Assembly (NCBI GenBank): GCA_023213395.1
Contig: CM041465.1
Span: 60,209,741-60,273,740 of the forward strand
DNA from: Cycas panzhihuaensis
Lineage: Eukaryota; Cycadophyta
Reading direction: 5' to 3'
Length of the DNA: 64,000 bases
Part shown: positions 13,456 through 25,800 of the stretch, piece after piece
Position numbering within the stretch: the stretch's first letter is position 1
How the letters are laid out: every line of letters starts with the position of its first letter
Translations under genes and position numbers: made by a program
The notes under the pieces: generated by a model
The model's database searches: none
What the model was told of the DNA's origin: nothing
What the model saw: the letters and a program-made list of their open reading frames with translations, nothing else

Positions 13456-14197
13456 TTCTAAGGACAGAAGAGTGTTCTAGAAGCCCTAGGCCATATAATG
13501 ATATGAATTTTTGAACGATACTTAAACTATATAGATGGGGATAAGACCTGTATTAAAAGAAATATCTTGGAGAGTAGATCAAAGATCTAAAATTATTTTT
13601 TTTAGACAACCTTTAATTTGAGCGAAATTTGGCCTGAAATCTCTAAATGGGTGGCTAAGGTTTCTCACAAATATGAAAATATCTTTACAAATCCTTAAAA
13701 AATCTCTTCACAAAAGCATTCAAATGATTTGTATACTCTAAATAAATAGTTTTAGTCTAATATTACCTAGAGATTTGCTCAGATCTGACAAAAATCTTCA
13801 AAAATCTTTGTAGACTCATGCGACTAGTAAATGGGTTAAACCCCCTCAGAAAGACCTTAGATCATTTTGTGATAGAAGAGACATATGAAGAGGACATCAA
13901 GATCTATGCTTTGGGTGAATTTCATTGAATTCTAAGAACTTGAAGTTTTCAAGTCCATATGGTTTTGTACAATCCCATAAAGTCACCTATGTATTTTCTT
14001 TATGCTCTGATCCTGCTTGTTTGGTCTTCTTGCCTCCTTCTTTTATTTCTCCAGATGTCTATCTCCTTCTTTGATCCAACTTCATTTGAAGGCCTTGTCT
14101 TTCTCCTTCACAAATTGTCTGAGATTACACTTGTCTCTCTCACTTGAGCTTGTAGAGACCCTTTCTTAATCAGGCAAAATAACCTGCTTTGATACCA
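13456..14197 (-). other. Copia H leader (5' UTR)
   Basis: Non-coding stretch between gag and the 5' LTR. The PBS, complement of GCTTTGATACCA, lies directly beside the LTR. The short plus-strand ORF at 13959-14147 shows no homology I recognise. Confidence 0.65.
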
Positions 14198-14379
14198 TGT
14201 CAGAATGCTAGACAAAAGATAGATGAAGAATACTTGATGATTATCATTGAGAGCTCAAGTGAATAAATACATTTACGATTTGTAACTAAATTGTAATCGA
14301 AATACATCTAAAGGACATGTGTCTGTTAGTTACATACAGTGAATATCTATGATATAAGATAAAACATTACATTCTAACA
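14198..14379 (-). repeat. Copia H 5' LTR
   Basis: 182 bp, TGTCAGAATG...CATTCTAACA. Pairs with 4433-4613. The TSD TAGAA follows immediately. Confidence 0.93.
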
Positions 14380-14384
14380 TAGAA

Positions 14385-15041
14385 TTTGGCACTTAATCAA
14401 GTTACTCCTCCATGTGACCATCGACTTTTAGTAAGAAAACTAAATAAATTTTAAAATATTATAAAATTCGATTAAATTTAAAAAATATACTTGAAAAATA
14501 AAAGGGTATAAACCCTAATTAAAAAAATGATTTCCACCATTATGTTTTGTACCTTATAAGTCATTGATGGTGGCAATGGTAATTTTAGAGAAGGGGGGTG
14601 CATAATCAGTGATGCTCAAGTAAAATGCCTTTATATTTTTGGAATGTAGAGAATGATAATGCTTGTATTGACAAGCCTACAAGGATAGATACTTCATACA
14701 TACCTTTGGCTAGATTAGTTTTATGTTATTAGATTATAATCCCATTCTTTATAAAATTCAAAGGGTCTGACTAATATGAGTAGGCAACAAAGGCAACCAA
14801 TGGCTCCTCTACTTCTCCTCCTTTATAAGGAATGTTAATACCTAGATTTAATAAACTTGGATCTTACTCAATAAATAGCTTCATATAGAACTAAAACCAT
14901 GGCTCTGATACCACTTATACAAAATAAGGTATAAGCAAAGATAACTCTAATACCACTTGTTAAACACCTAGCTTTAATTGACTTAGTTCTTAGTCTACAA
15001 ATGGCTTATCACATAACTAAAACCCTAACTCTAATACCACC
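14385..15041 (-). other. Non-coding: K internal plus J-type leader with repeated PBS-like sites
   Basis: From about 14838 to 15041 the sequence matches the leader beside the J 5' LTR (30525-30650), yet it lies outside the J 3' LTR. It contains three PBS-like copies (complements of TGGTATCAGAGC variants) near 14901, 14942 and 15027. The part left of 14838 has no recognisable content. Confidence 0.55.
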
Positions 15042-15343
15042 TATTAGACATAAATGCCTAAATGTTTAGGATTATATAAGACTATCAAATATAAAGATAT
15101 TTAGGTGAATAAATAAAAGAATAATATATAAAAATACATAACCTAAACCACTTATGGGAAATGATCTATTCCAATTGTATTATACTAAAATAATACATAT
15201 TTATAGTATATATCACCACCTAGTTATTTAATTATAATTTAGGAGTCACTTATTCAACTAATATACACACCATAACCCTTTAGTGTACATCAATGAGATA
15301 ATCATATCAATTTAGTATTGATATGGGTTAACATTACCCAATA
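15042..15343 (-). repeat. J 3' LTR
   Basis: 302 bp, TATTAGACATAAATGCC...CATTACCCAATA. Has a PBS-like site on its left and a PPT on its right, so both an LTR-to-leader and a PPT-to-LTR junction are present. Confidence 0.75.
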
Positions 15344-17052
15344 TTCCCCTCTTAATATCTAACTTATGCCACATAATTACTTCAAATGTGATATTGGGTC
15401 CATATCAAATCCAAACATCTATTAGATCATATGGGTAACTAGTTATTGTACTAATTCTCTAGAATGGCCTTCCCATACATGGTTTGTCAATATTTGCCTA
15501 CCAAGCAACCTTTACTTATTTCCATTTTGCATGTTTCTGACTCTTTTACACCCTTAGGAGAAAACTTAGCTAAAAACCCTTAGCCTCATCCACTACACCA
15601 TAGAATAAACCTATAAAAATGATTATCTAAGTAGAAACATATAGGAAAACACCTCTTTTTTTAAGCGTAAGCTTTATTTTAACATCTTATTAAATCAAAG
15701 TATAAACTTCACATTATTAAAGCTACCCTAAAAATGTTTCAAAGTAGATTATATGACCACTCATTGGAAAGTCTCAGGAGTCAACTTAACAAGTAACTAA
15801 TGACGCTCAATTCTAATGTTGTATGAGAGAGATTTAGTTGTTTTACTGAGTACAAGTCCTTGAAAAAATTAAAAAAAACTAAAAAATAATAATGAAGCCC
15901 CTTTGCATCTTAACTCTCGATCACCTATATAACCTCCCATGGGCTAGTGGACCTTTATCACACTTTATAAAATGATTAAATGTTATTTTATAAAGTTTAA
16001 AAAGTTTAAAATATTAGGGAAAAAAAACATTCATCACTTTAACTTATGTGTAACCTGTAAAGATAAAATCAATACCTACAAGCCATTTTTTAATTGATTG
16101 TTTATCCATAAAAGTCAAAACTGACATTTTTTAGATGTTATGAATCCACTAGTAGTGTCAAATCTATAAAAAAACTCACTCAACAGAGAGATATAACCAT
16201 TAATACACATCCAAACACTCATAAATCCACCCAACAATATGGAAAAATTGCCCACCTCATAAATAGAGTTTTCCAATGCTAGAATATTCATTCATTAGTA
16301 GTGTACAACATTAGCAGATAGAGATACACATGGTATTGATGCATAATATCATCAAATCATCTTAACATATTATCAATTTTCATCAAATAGGCAACCAACA
16401 TGCCTAACACATTACCCAGTGCCAAAATACTGTTACTATAGTCATAAACACAATTTAATCTTCTTAATAGGCATAATGTATCCTTTATACAATTGGTTAA
16501 ATGATAAGAAATTGGTTATCTTGTAATTAATTCATATCAGACCCTCCATGCAACAACATAATCACATGTAATAATAAACAATTAAGTATTTAACTTACTA
16601 ATAGGGTGATACATGCAATAAACCTAATTTCTGTTGCACATACACATTATCAATAGAATTCCTTTATAAAGCACAATTTCTATTATAATTAGTAAGCTCT
16701 ACACTAAGCCCTAAACATGTCAGTTTCTTCAAAATGAGCCAAACCATTTGTTGCACTAACTCAGGTTGTAAAACACTCAATTTTAACTAATATAATAGAG
16801 GAAAAAATCATGGCCTTCCTACCACATCATTATCTTTATAAAGTGATCTAGCACTTATCTGAAGCCTTGTTCTCAAACTGACATACAACACCTATATGCA
16901 TACTAGTAAAACATGGAAATACTAGTCTAAAAGAGAATAAACATGTTAAAAGCCTCTGTAGGATTCAACATAACTATAACACTTACACTCTAGTTGGATT
17001 TTCATGCATAAGCACCAACATGCTCCAAACTCATGACACAAACATGCTCTAG
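15344..17052 (-). other. J internal sequence, no gene recognised
   Basis: AT-rich, with stops in all frames. No coding domain, tRNA or other RNA gene recognised. It adjoins the TSD of copia A (GTGCA, 17053-17057). Confidence 0.5.
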
Positions 17053-17057
17053 GTGCA

Positions 17058-17448
17058 TGTTAAAACATTGTCTAATGACACCTTCATTTCATTATATTTT
17101 ATGTATATTATATGTATTATGTACTTTAGGGGACCCTTAATATAAATTTAATTATATTTTATATTCATGTCAAGCCTGCCATATGTGCTTCTTAGTTAAC
17201 TAAATATATTATTAAAAATCTTGGTGGGATGCTTATAACTTAAGTCCCACACCATTCATTTGTACATGATTTTTGAGTATATGTGGAAGCTCTACAAGTT
17301 TGAAGCCTTACATTATGACCAATTCACTTGTGAACATTGATTTATCTCTGCTTTGTTCTTGTTTTGCATGTTTATTATATTATCATGATATTTTAGCTTG
17401 TTTTATACTAGGAATGCATAGATTCTTAGATCTTTGATGATTTTATCA
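17058..17448 (+). repeat. Copia A 5' LTR
   Basis: 391 bp, TGTTAAAACATTG...GATTTTATCA, followed at once by the PBS. Confidence 0.93.
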
Positions 17449-19439
17449 TGGTATTAGAGCTATTTTATGCTCTAGTTTAAAGTTTTTAAGAAAATAATAT
17501 AGAATGAAGGCATGTTTCCTCATAACAACACCTCGTTCTTATATTTTTCTTAGTTTTTCTCTTAGTTATTAGTGCATATAACTATTTTGATGAGTATAGG
17601 CCTTCTCTAGCTTATTTTAATATCATATTATTGATAGTCAACCCATTTATAGCCATATATAATTAGAGTTTCATTTGTTTATTAACAATGAAGGAAATAA
17701 CCTTTTTTCAAGTAGTTTCAACCCTAGATTGAGATAAAATCATGTGCATGTGTTGTATCTTCCTATCTAGTGGTGACTTGGCCTCATTTATAGTTTGTAG
17801 GAGCCCATTTAGAGAAGTATTCTCTTATTCAAAGCCCATTTCTAGCAAGTTTTATTCATAGAGCCCCCACACAATCTATAGCTTATTTTTGATCATTTAG
17901 AGCTCATTTTTTATCAAACCACCTTCCATTGGCTTCCTCTAGGCTCTACGTCCCCCCTTCATTGATCTCAAAATAAATCTCATTTGATTTAGTAGAGTTT
18001 AGGGCCTCTACTCCTCTGCACAGATTGCCCAATTTCGTGTGTAGGACACACACCCCGATGACTTTCTTTTCTTAAAAAAAATTATGTTTTTTTCATTAAG
18101 TTTCTAACTTAGATTAATGAAATTAAATTAGATTTCATATTTCTTATGATTTTGGACCATTAGCCCCTTAGATCTGGTTTTATTAATTCTCATATGACCT
18201 AAATTTTCATTAAAAATGGTAGATCTCAAATAACTATATGTTATTTTATATTCTTTTTGTAAAATCAAAAAGTTTAGATCAATTTTCATAATTTTTTGGG
18301 TCCATTAACCTCTTAGTTGTATCAATAGGTGGTTCTATGTAGTCAACAGGCAATCGAGGGCTACTTTTCGAAGGGGCTTAAGCCTATCCCTCTCAAGTTT
18401 AATGCATAATATGGTACCTACAATATTTCTGCAATAACTCTACAATTGGGTGTCCATTTTCCAAATCATTTAAACCATCGAAAGGAGGATTCAAAGGGCT
18501 ATAACTTACAATTAGATTGAGACTAATTTGAGCCTCTCTTATGGAAGTTATAGGCTACTAAAGTTAAGCTTGGTGTTTGAGATACTTTAAGCCTTTCTCT
18601 CACTTTTTAAAGGCTAATTTCTATTTTTTAGAAGTTCTTTTATTGCTTTATATTGATGTTAATCTTTAGTCAATTGTCTTAATCTATTTTTAAGGCTAAT
18701 AAATTGAATGGTATTAGTTTTTTAAGAGTATCATCCTTAGAAGATTGAAATGGCTCTTTCTTGTACAAGCCCACTTAAAGAGCATTCTAAACCCTTTATT
18801 GTCCTTTAATTTCTTTAATTTTCATCTTATCTTTTGGTTACATTTGTTAAAAAGAAACCTTGGTTTATTATAACTCATATTATAAAATAAACTTTGTCAT
18901 ATTAAATAAGATAATTCCTTAATTAACCATATTTATACAACCTTAGAAGGGGAACGATTAAGACTCCTGAAGTTACCACCTCATACATGCCCTTAGTCTA
19001 CTCTAATTTTCTAAAGAAATCATTGGCTATAATGTGTAATAGGTGGAAGTCTAAGGTGAAAAACCTTCCATTAGAGATTAGAGACCAGGCTAGACCTAGA
19101 AGAGGTGAGTGCCTCAATTGGCCAAATTCTCACTACTAGATCTGTCGCTAGGTATAAGTCTAACACAGGTGGAGAAATAAATCAAAGGGGTCATTAACCT
19201 TCATTGTAGTCTATGTACTAAGGTATATAGAGCCTTGAGCTCACATATTAGTATATAATATCCATAGTTTACCACTTGTGAGCGAGCACCATTACACAGA
19301 ATAGTAACTGAGAACTTTCTTGAAGACCCTTAAAACTTAGAATTCTAAATTAGTAACCCCTTAGGTAGATTAGTACATAAGCACATAAAGTTTAAATACA
19401 TAAGCCAAAAGAAAAATTAGAAAATGATAACACGAATAT
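17449..19439 (+). other. Copia A PBS and leader
   Basis: The PBS TGGTATTAGAGC occupies 17449-17460. The remaining 2 kb before gag is non-coding. I see no ORF or captured gene. The region 18950-19350 is slightly less AT-rich but not recognised. Confidence 0.7.
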
Positions 19440-20690
19440 TATTATCTAACATAATTAAACTTAATGGCATCAACAACTTCATCCCATGAAAAAAATAAGT
19501 AAAAAATCTACTTATCATGATTGACTTTTGGGCCTATGTCAATGGAGATATACCCCTTCCTAGACCAACATAAGATCCTAATGATCTTGATGGCTTAGTT
19601 CCTCTTAATCTTATAGCCTTAGCTAACTTTTAAGCTAAGGATAATATTACCTTATCCTTCCTCCACTTGGTAATTGAAGACTAAGTAGACTAAAATATTG
19701 AAACGGCTTAAACCTCTCATAAGGCATGGACCATTCTTTATATCCTCTATGAGAGAAAGGATGAATCTAGGTCCTTGACCCTTAAATCTTGCATGTCTGC
19801 CATTCCTTTTGTAGGCACTATTATAGCCCACTTGAATGAAGTGAATACCATTATGAACCAATTGATAATCTTAGGTGAACTACCTTTAGATTATGACCTA
19901 ATGTTTAGCATCCTAAATATTTCACCCATAGAATATGATAATTTTATCTTTAAACTTCATGATAATTACTCAAAAATAGACTTCATCACCTTTGATGGGC
20001 TCTTACTATGAATAGAGAATATTCTCAATTGACTTGGGGCTATATCTACTTCTAACTTAGCCCTTGCCTTTACAACTTATAATTTAGAAAAAAATAAGAT
20101 TGTATAAAGGCCAGCTTAGCAGCCTAGTCAATTCTAAAACCTTGCTTAATAATTAAACTCTCTCAACATCTCTTAAGATCTAAATCAAAAGCCAACTTAG
20201 TAGCAATAATATACAATTGATACCTCATCCAATCCAAGTCAGTAACCTTAGTAGTCCTATCACCAACCATAGTCTCAACCATAAAAGAACTAACAAACTA
20301 GACTAAATGTTACCTAACTTTACTGTGGAAAAATTGGTCACCTTACCATTAAATGTAAGAGATGTTAATTTAATTTACAAATCTTGTAAAATCAAGGAAG
20401 CCAATCTTATGGGCCTAGCTCCTAACAAGCTTGCCCATATTATCAATTAACAACCCCATTTTATTAACAGGGAGCACCTTATTATCATTAAGGTGGACCA
20501 AGCTACCATCAATAAAGATAAAGCTATCAATAAGAAGGACCATGCCCTCTACAAGGAGCCCCTTATACATAATAAGGAGGCCCCATTTTACAGTAAGGAG
20601 CTCCCTTATTTCCAACAAGGTGGCCCTGTTTCATAGTAAAGAGGCCTTTTCCATCCATAAGAAGGGCCATCATTTCAACCATAAGGCCAA
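19440..20690 (+). pseudogene. Copia A gag with zinc knuckle and Gln/Pro-rich repeat tail
   Basis: Degenerate copia gag. An N-terminal LNGINNFIP-like start lies near 19460. The UBN2-type core runs from KAWTILYILYERKDESRSLT (about 19725) through HLNEVNTIMNQLIILGELPLD (about 19830-19890) to SPIEYDNFIFKL. A zinc-knuckle remnant CGKIGHLTIKC is at about 20320-20353. It is followed by tandem G-G/A-P-Y repeats (20455-20640). Frameshifts and many stops abolish coding. The role when intact is the capsid/nucleocapsid protein. Protease follows at about 20880. Confidence 0.8.
20455..20640 (+). repeat. Coding minisatellite in gag tail (degenerate 'QQGGP/QGAPY' repeats)
   Basis: Repeated blocks built on 'aaggagg(c)ccc' and 'caggga gca cct tat' encode QGAPYYH, GGPSYHQ, EGPCPLQ, QGAPYT, GGPILQ and GAPLFP in a single frame. 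All eight in-frame stops here are TAA, at places where neighbouring repeats predict CAA (Gln). Confidence 0.7.
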
Positions 20691-20869
20691 TTCAACCAGC
20701 AAAATTAGAATCCAAGACATAGTCAGACTCAAAGACCATATAATAAGCAGCAATTCCCCAAAAGGAATTAAATAACTAATACAACATTTAATAATAGTGA
20801 GGTAATGTAGAAGACAACTAAGACTTCTCCTTCTAAAGCCTATTCTTTGTAACTCTATCTTCTCAACTT

Positions 20870-22673
20870 GATGATAATTCATGGATCCTTAACTTGAGTG
20901 TAATTAGACATATGATTGGATCAGAAAAGATATTAGAAGAGACCTACCCATAAGCACCCAAACTATCATATTTAGTGATAATTTAACATATGATGTGACC
21001 AAAATTAGTAGGGGTCTAATAACCTTAAAATATTCCAACATCAAGCACCATTTCAACAATATGTTCCTTATTCTAAGAATGAAAATGAACTTGCTCTCTA
21101 TTAGTCAAATACATAAGTACAATCTAGATGTCCTCTTTAGTCAAGGCATTGATACCATTATAAAACATGCAACTGGAAAACTTGTGGCTATAAGACATGA
21201 AGATAGTGGTTTATATAAGCCAGATAATATCCTTCTTACCACTACTCAGCCACAAGAATCCTACTCAATGGCTCATCTTGCTCAACTTGATAAGGGGAAA
21301 GATGTAATTATTGAAGAATCACCTTGTATCTAGGAACTAGGAGAATGCTCTCATTCAAAAGAAAAGGTTACTACAAATAGCTCTAAAGATCAATTATGGC
21401 ATCAATACCGAGGTCATTGAAAGATGTAAAACTTAAACCTACTATCTAGGCTTCAAATGGTATATGGTTTACCTAAAATTAAGAGATACAATACCATATG
21501 TGAGGCATGGCTAAAGAGAAAGTAATAGAGAGAAAAATCCCCTTCTAAGAATGCATGAAGAGCCTTACAATTATTAGAATTAGTCCACTCAGACATCTAT
21601 AGGTCCATGTTAGCCTAATCACTCCATAGGTGCATGTATTTCATGATATTCATAGATCACTTCTCAAGGAAAGTATGGGTCTACTTCCTAAGAAATAAGT
21701 ACCAAGTCTTAGATGAATTCAAAGAGTTCAAAGCTAATATTAAAAATAAGAGTGTTGTGACAATCAAGACCCTTAAATCTGATAATGGTGATGAGTATAT
21801 CTTTAATTAATTCAATAAATTTTGTAAAGAACATGGTATCTAATGCCAATTATCAGCACCTCATATACCACAACAAAATAGTGTAGCTGAAAGGATCAAC
21901 CAGATATTGGTGAACAAAGGAAAAGCCATGCTTATTGTTGTCAATCTTACCATCAAATTTTAGGCTAATGCAATAGCAACTATTGTATATCTAACCAACA
22001 TAAGTCCCACAACTATGGTTAGGAATATCAATCTTAAGGAAGCTTGGTCAGGATTGAAACCAACTATTACACACTTGAAGACATTTGGATGCATAACATA
22101 TAAACTTGTTCTAAAGGAGAACAGAGAGAAGCTTGATGATAAGAGCCTGAAATACATCTTCCTTGGCTATATACCTAGTTGCAAAGCCTACAAAGTGTTT
22201 TATATTGTTGTAAACCAAGCATACAAAACTTGAGACGTAATATTTATAGAGGATATATAAGACTTGACTCTACCCAAACTCAATTTGTAGTAGCAAATGA
22301 AGTTGGTGTATCTCAAGTGACTCTTAAACAAATTATGGAGCTATCAATACTAGCCTCCATCTACATTCTAGGTCCTTCATCGATTTTAGCAACCTCCACT
22401 TCAATAACCTAAGTAAGCACAACCTTGCCACCTATTTCAGTTGATAACCTTTAGGTGGAAGGTACTAGCATTGAATCACCTCTTATGTGGGTTCAATAGT
22501 TATTAAAGGATGCTCCTCCTCCTCCCATAGCTATAAAAAGGCCTTCAAAGATGAGACACTTTATAAATTTTACCTTAATAGCACATGTCCTAAAAATACC
22601 TAAGCCTTCCACGTTTGAGAAGGAAATCAAAGAAAAAACATGGAAAGCAACTATAGATGAAGAGATGAACTTC
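20870..22673 (+). pseudogene. Copia A protease, integrase and RT start
   Basis: A protease remnant NSWILNLSVIRHMIGSEKIL (family WILDSGA.H) lies near 20875-20935. The GAG-pre-integrase piece is near 21390-21520. The integrase core has LVHSDI (first Asp, near 21585), MIFIDHFSRKVWVYF (near 21640), TLKSDNGDEY (second Asp, near 21775) and QQNSVAERIN (Glu, near 21890). The C-terminal NLKEAWSGLKPTITHLKTFG and a KYIFLGY segment follow at 22030-22170. The RT start reads TWKATIDEEMNF and stops at the A2 insertion. The DDE residues are visible but stops break the frame. Confidence 0.88.
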
Positions 22674-22678
22674 ATCAT

Positions 22679-23076
22679 AGTTGGAGTGTAATGTCATCAC
22701 TCAACTCCCTCTTACCTACTAGGATTGTGCATCTCAATTTAGACATGTGATGCTCAACATGTCAAGGTAAGTTGAGTTAGTTTCATTTGAGTTAAGTGAA
22801 TATTATTTTATTGTTATTTTGAATTCAGGGGTTGAGGAGTTTCCCTCCTCCCCCAAAACTATTTATATTATGGGGTGTACAACCCTGGTGTTTTTAGACA
22901 CCGCCTACCTTTGAGAAGATTTGTAATGCTCATTTCTACTATAATGGATTGAACAACAAGGCTTTCATGTGTTTATGATATTGTGATTGTGATACATTGA
23001 TACATTGATGCAATATTGGTTTATGGTTATTTGATATATGTTCTATCATGTTCTCCTGCTATTATTATTTCCATCA
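22679..23076 (+). repeat. A2 5' LTR
   Basis: About 398 bp, starting AGTTGGAGTG (family TGTTGGAGTG) and ending TTTCCATCA. Contains a strong hairpin around GAGGAG/CTCCTC (22829-22855) and GGTGT-ttttag-ACACC (22887-22902). Confidence 0.9.
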
Positions 23077-24189
23077 TTTGGTATCGTGAGGCGATTCTTG
23101 ACGACTTTGAAGTTTTAAGAAGAGCAACAGGATCTACTGGCACTCTACAACAGATTTTTTTTACAAGCAATATATATTAACTGGATTTATTTTCTAGAAA
23201 TTTTAGCAAGTTTTATATATTATTTCAGCAGATTTTGATTATTATTGAGCTATATTTCTAGTTCAACAAATATTACTGAGACCTATTTTCAGATTTGTGC
23301 AGATCTATGCAGGATTTTCAACAGCAAGTTATATACATTCAAGTTTTATTCTCGTATTTAAGTTATTTTTCTCTTCAGATCTACAGATTTATCATATATT
23401 TTGACAATTTACAAGTTATTTATCTACTTATTTGATATTTTTTTGCATATTTGCAAAAGAGCATCAACTGCATACAAAAGTTATCAAGTTTTCTTCAAAG
23501 ATCTACAATTTATTACTTCAGATCTGCTATTTTTATTATAAATCTGCTTATTATATCAGGTTTTTTCAGCATTTTCTGCTACATTTAGCTCAGATCTACA
23601 TTTTTCATCATATTTTCTGACTATATTTTCAAGACTGTTCATCAGACCTACAGTATTTAAGGCATATTCAGCCTTTTGAAGAAGATATACACAAGATCAA
23701 GATTTACAAATGATATTCCAGGTTCTTCTATTCCATTTTCAAATTTACACATATTTTATATATCTGCTCAATATATTCCTTTGAAATTTTTTCAAATACG
23801 AATATATAAGTGTTTTTTATGATATATTCTCTTCAAAATATTTGAAAATTTTATTAATATTGTGACTCGGTTATATGAGTATATTGCTCCATTAAGTTGT
23901 TTTACTGTTATTATTTGAAGAAATTTTTGTAAAATCTCTGAGCATATACAAATAATTACCTTTTTTCAATTGATTTTAGAATAGATTTGTCCATATTCAT
24001 ACTCAAAACAAATTGAAGAATTTACTGAAATTATAAGTGAGTACAATCTTCATTTTTTTTGTAAGAATAACACATAGAATCTTCTTAGTGATTGGGTGAG
24101 TTACTCAGATAAAACCCTCTATCATACAGATTCTTTGTCATCCATTGAATCTGCCTTGTATGTACTTATTTCTGAAGCACTTGGCTATA
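23077..24189 (+). other. A2 leader, T-rich with recurrent AGATCT motifs
   Basis: Begins with the altered PBS. CAGATCT(A/G) and variants recur, for example near 23298, 23377, 23500, 23518 and 23592. The same motif-rich leader occurs in element B (41300-42100), and one copy lies after the L leader (32527). Non-coding. Confidence 0.6.
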
Positions 24190-25800
24190 TTATTTAAACA
24201 AAGTTGTCCATTCTTCTATCTTCCATTGGTGGTTGTATGACTGTTGGTGCTGCTACCAGGGAGCACCATATTCTCCCATTACGGTTGGGAAGCTTCCTCC
24301 CTCTGCACAAACAACCGCAGTGCCATTTACATTTCTGTGAGGCTTACAGTATACGCAGTTGCATCTTCATCTCTCTGTTTACACATAAGCTATCTCTCTT
24401 AGCAGGCTCATACTTTATTCATTCCATTGCCATTCATTATTTTGCTTCGTCGTTCATTATTGCCGTCCTATTTCGGCTTATACAACTAGGGCTCCCGCCG
24501 TTCATTCCAGTTTGTGTTTCATCATTATTGCCTCAGCCTTTGCGTTTCATTGGTCAAAACATTATTTATTATTTATTTCAACGCTCACCTTATCTTTGCA
24601 TTTGCGTTCGGCTAATACGCATTCGGCACGGGCTGCTAAGTGCCTTTGCTCATACTCGGCGCGCTACTCATGGTATGCTTTACGGTTTCCGTCTCATATT
24701 CATTATTATGATTACTCAGTCATCAATATTGCATATTCGGCGAGGCGTGACTATTCGCTGCGGCTATTATATCGGTTTATTGCGTACTCGCTCATCGGCT
24801 ATCTCCCGTGCCTATACAGCTACACGCTCCGCTAACACAGCAGGCGTACCTACGCATTTACCGTCTCACCCTTGCCACTCTCATTGCGTTTACCGTCCCT
24901 CTGTGCGCACCTCGACCTGCACCGACTCCGTCTCCGTGCCTTGTATTCGCTCCGTCTCAGGTTTTCCTGCCACTCTCGGTCTCCGTGCCTCGTCATTGCG
25001 GTCAATTTTCCTGTGTGCCGTCTCACAATATCTCTTGCATTCAGGAGCACTTCATTGTTTGCATTGGGTGCAGCTATTTATCCTCTCCTCGTTATTATAG
25101 CTATATCATCATTTGTTTTAAGGCTCTCGCCCACTTGCGCCATTATTTGATTGCTATATCATTAGCTATATATTTGACGTCACCGTTCAGCCTTCATTAT
25201 CTTTGCGTTTTAATATTCTTAATGTGTTCTTTGCGTTCTACATCTGCGTTTTTGCATTCTACATCTATGTCTATTGCTGCGTTAAGAGCTTTTCAGCTCC
25301 CTTGATAACATCGTCCATCTTTGGCGCGCACAGCGTTCGTTGAAGGCTTCATCATTATTAATAACAGCACATCGTCTATCTTGTTGCCTTTCCAACAAAT
25401 ACGTAGCACTTTAAGAACAACGCCATAGTTGTTTAACGCTGCATAGGCACGCAACTTGAATAACACAGGTTTATATATAGTGTTTATACAGCGCCTCCTC
25501 ATCCCTCCCAGGTGCGTGCAATGTTTAGCGTGTTTCTGCCCATTGGCGCTGTGTATTTCTACCCCATTCTTGGTGTTGTGTATTTTTGCCCCTTCGAATT
25601 AATATTAGCTAAATCTGCTGTATTTCTGCCCATTGGCGCGCTCTGTATTTCTGTTCGAATTAATATTGGCTACCAGCGGTGGTTGCAGCCCTTTCATTCG
25701 TAGTCCTTTTCTTATATATCGGCTGCCATTAATATATTGGCAGCCAACTTCATTAATATATTGGCAGCCCTCTTCTTATATATCAGCCAACTTATTATAT
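24190..25800 (+). other. A2 variable cassette: CpG-rich, pyrimidine-rich segment of unknown origin
   Basis: Unlike the T-rich sequence on either side, this block is rich in C and retains many CpG dinucleotides (for example around 24600-24990). It is open over 298 codons in one frame (24204-25100), but the translation is low-complexity Ser/Leu/Arg/His/Cys and matches no family I know, and two other frames are also open. Internal direct repeats occur at 25530-25680 ('tttctgcccattggcgc', 'ttcgaattaatatt') and at 25725-25800 ('taatatattggcagcc'). It holds the position where B and L carry host gene fragments, so it is probably a captured segment. The source is not identified. Confidence 0.55.

Noticed and set aside
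14585-14600. AGAAG near 14589 as the left TSD of element J (right flank AGAAG at 30975)
   Set aside because: A 5-bp match in purine-rich DNA without an LTR end beside it is not enough; J left boundary left open.
20415-20882. Small ORFs on both strands (20415-20618 minus, 20431-20775 plus, 20670-20882 minus)
   Set aside because: They are shadows of the repeat-coding gag tail in another frame or strand.
24204-25305. 298-codon ORF (24204-25100) and overlapping ORFs as a real gene
   Set aside because: Three overlapping frames are open because of C/T-rich composition; no domain or family resemblance. Kept only as a cassette of unknown origin.
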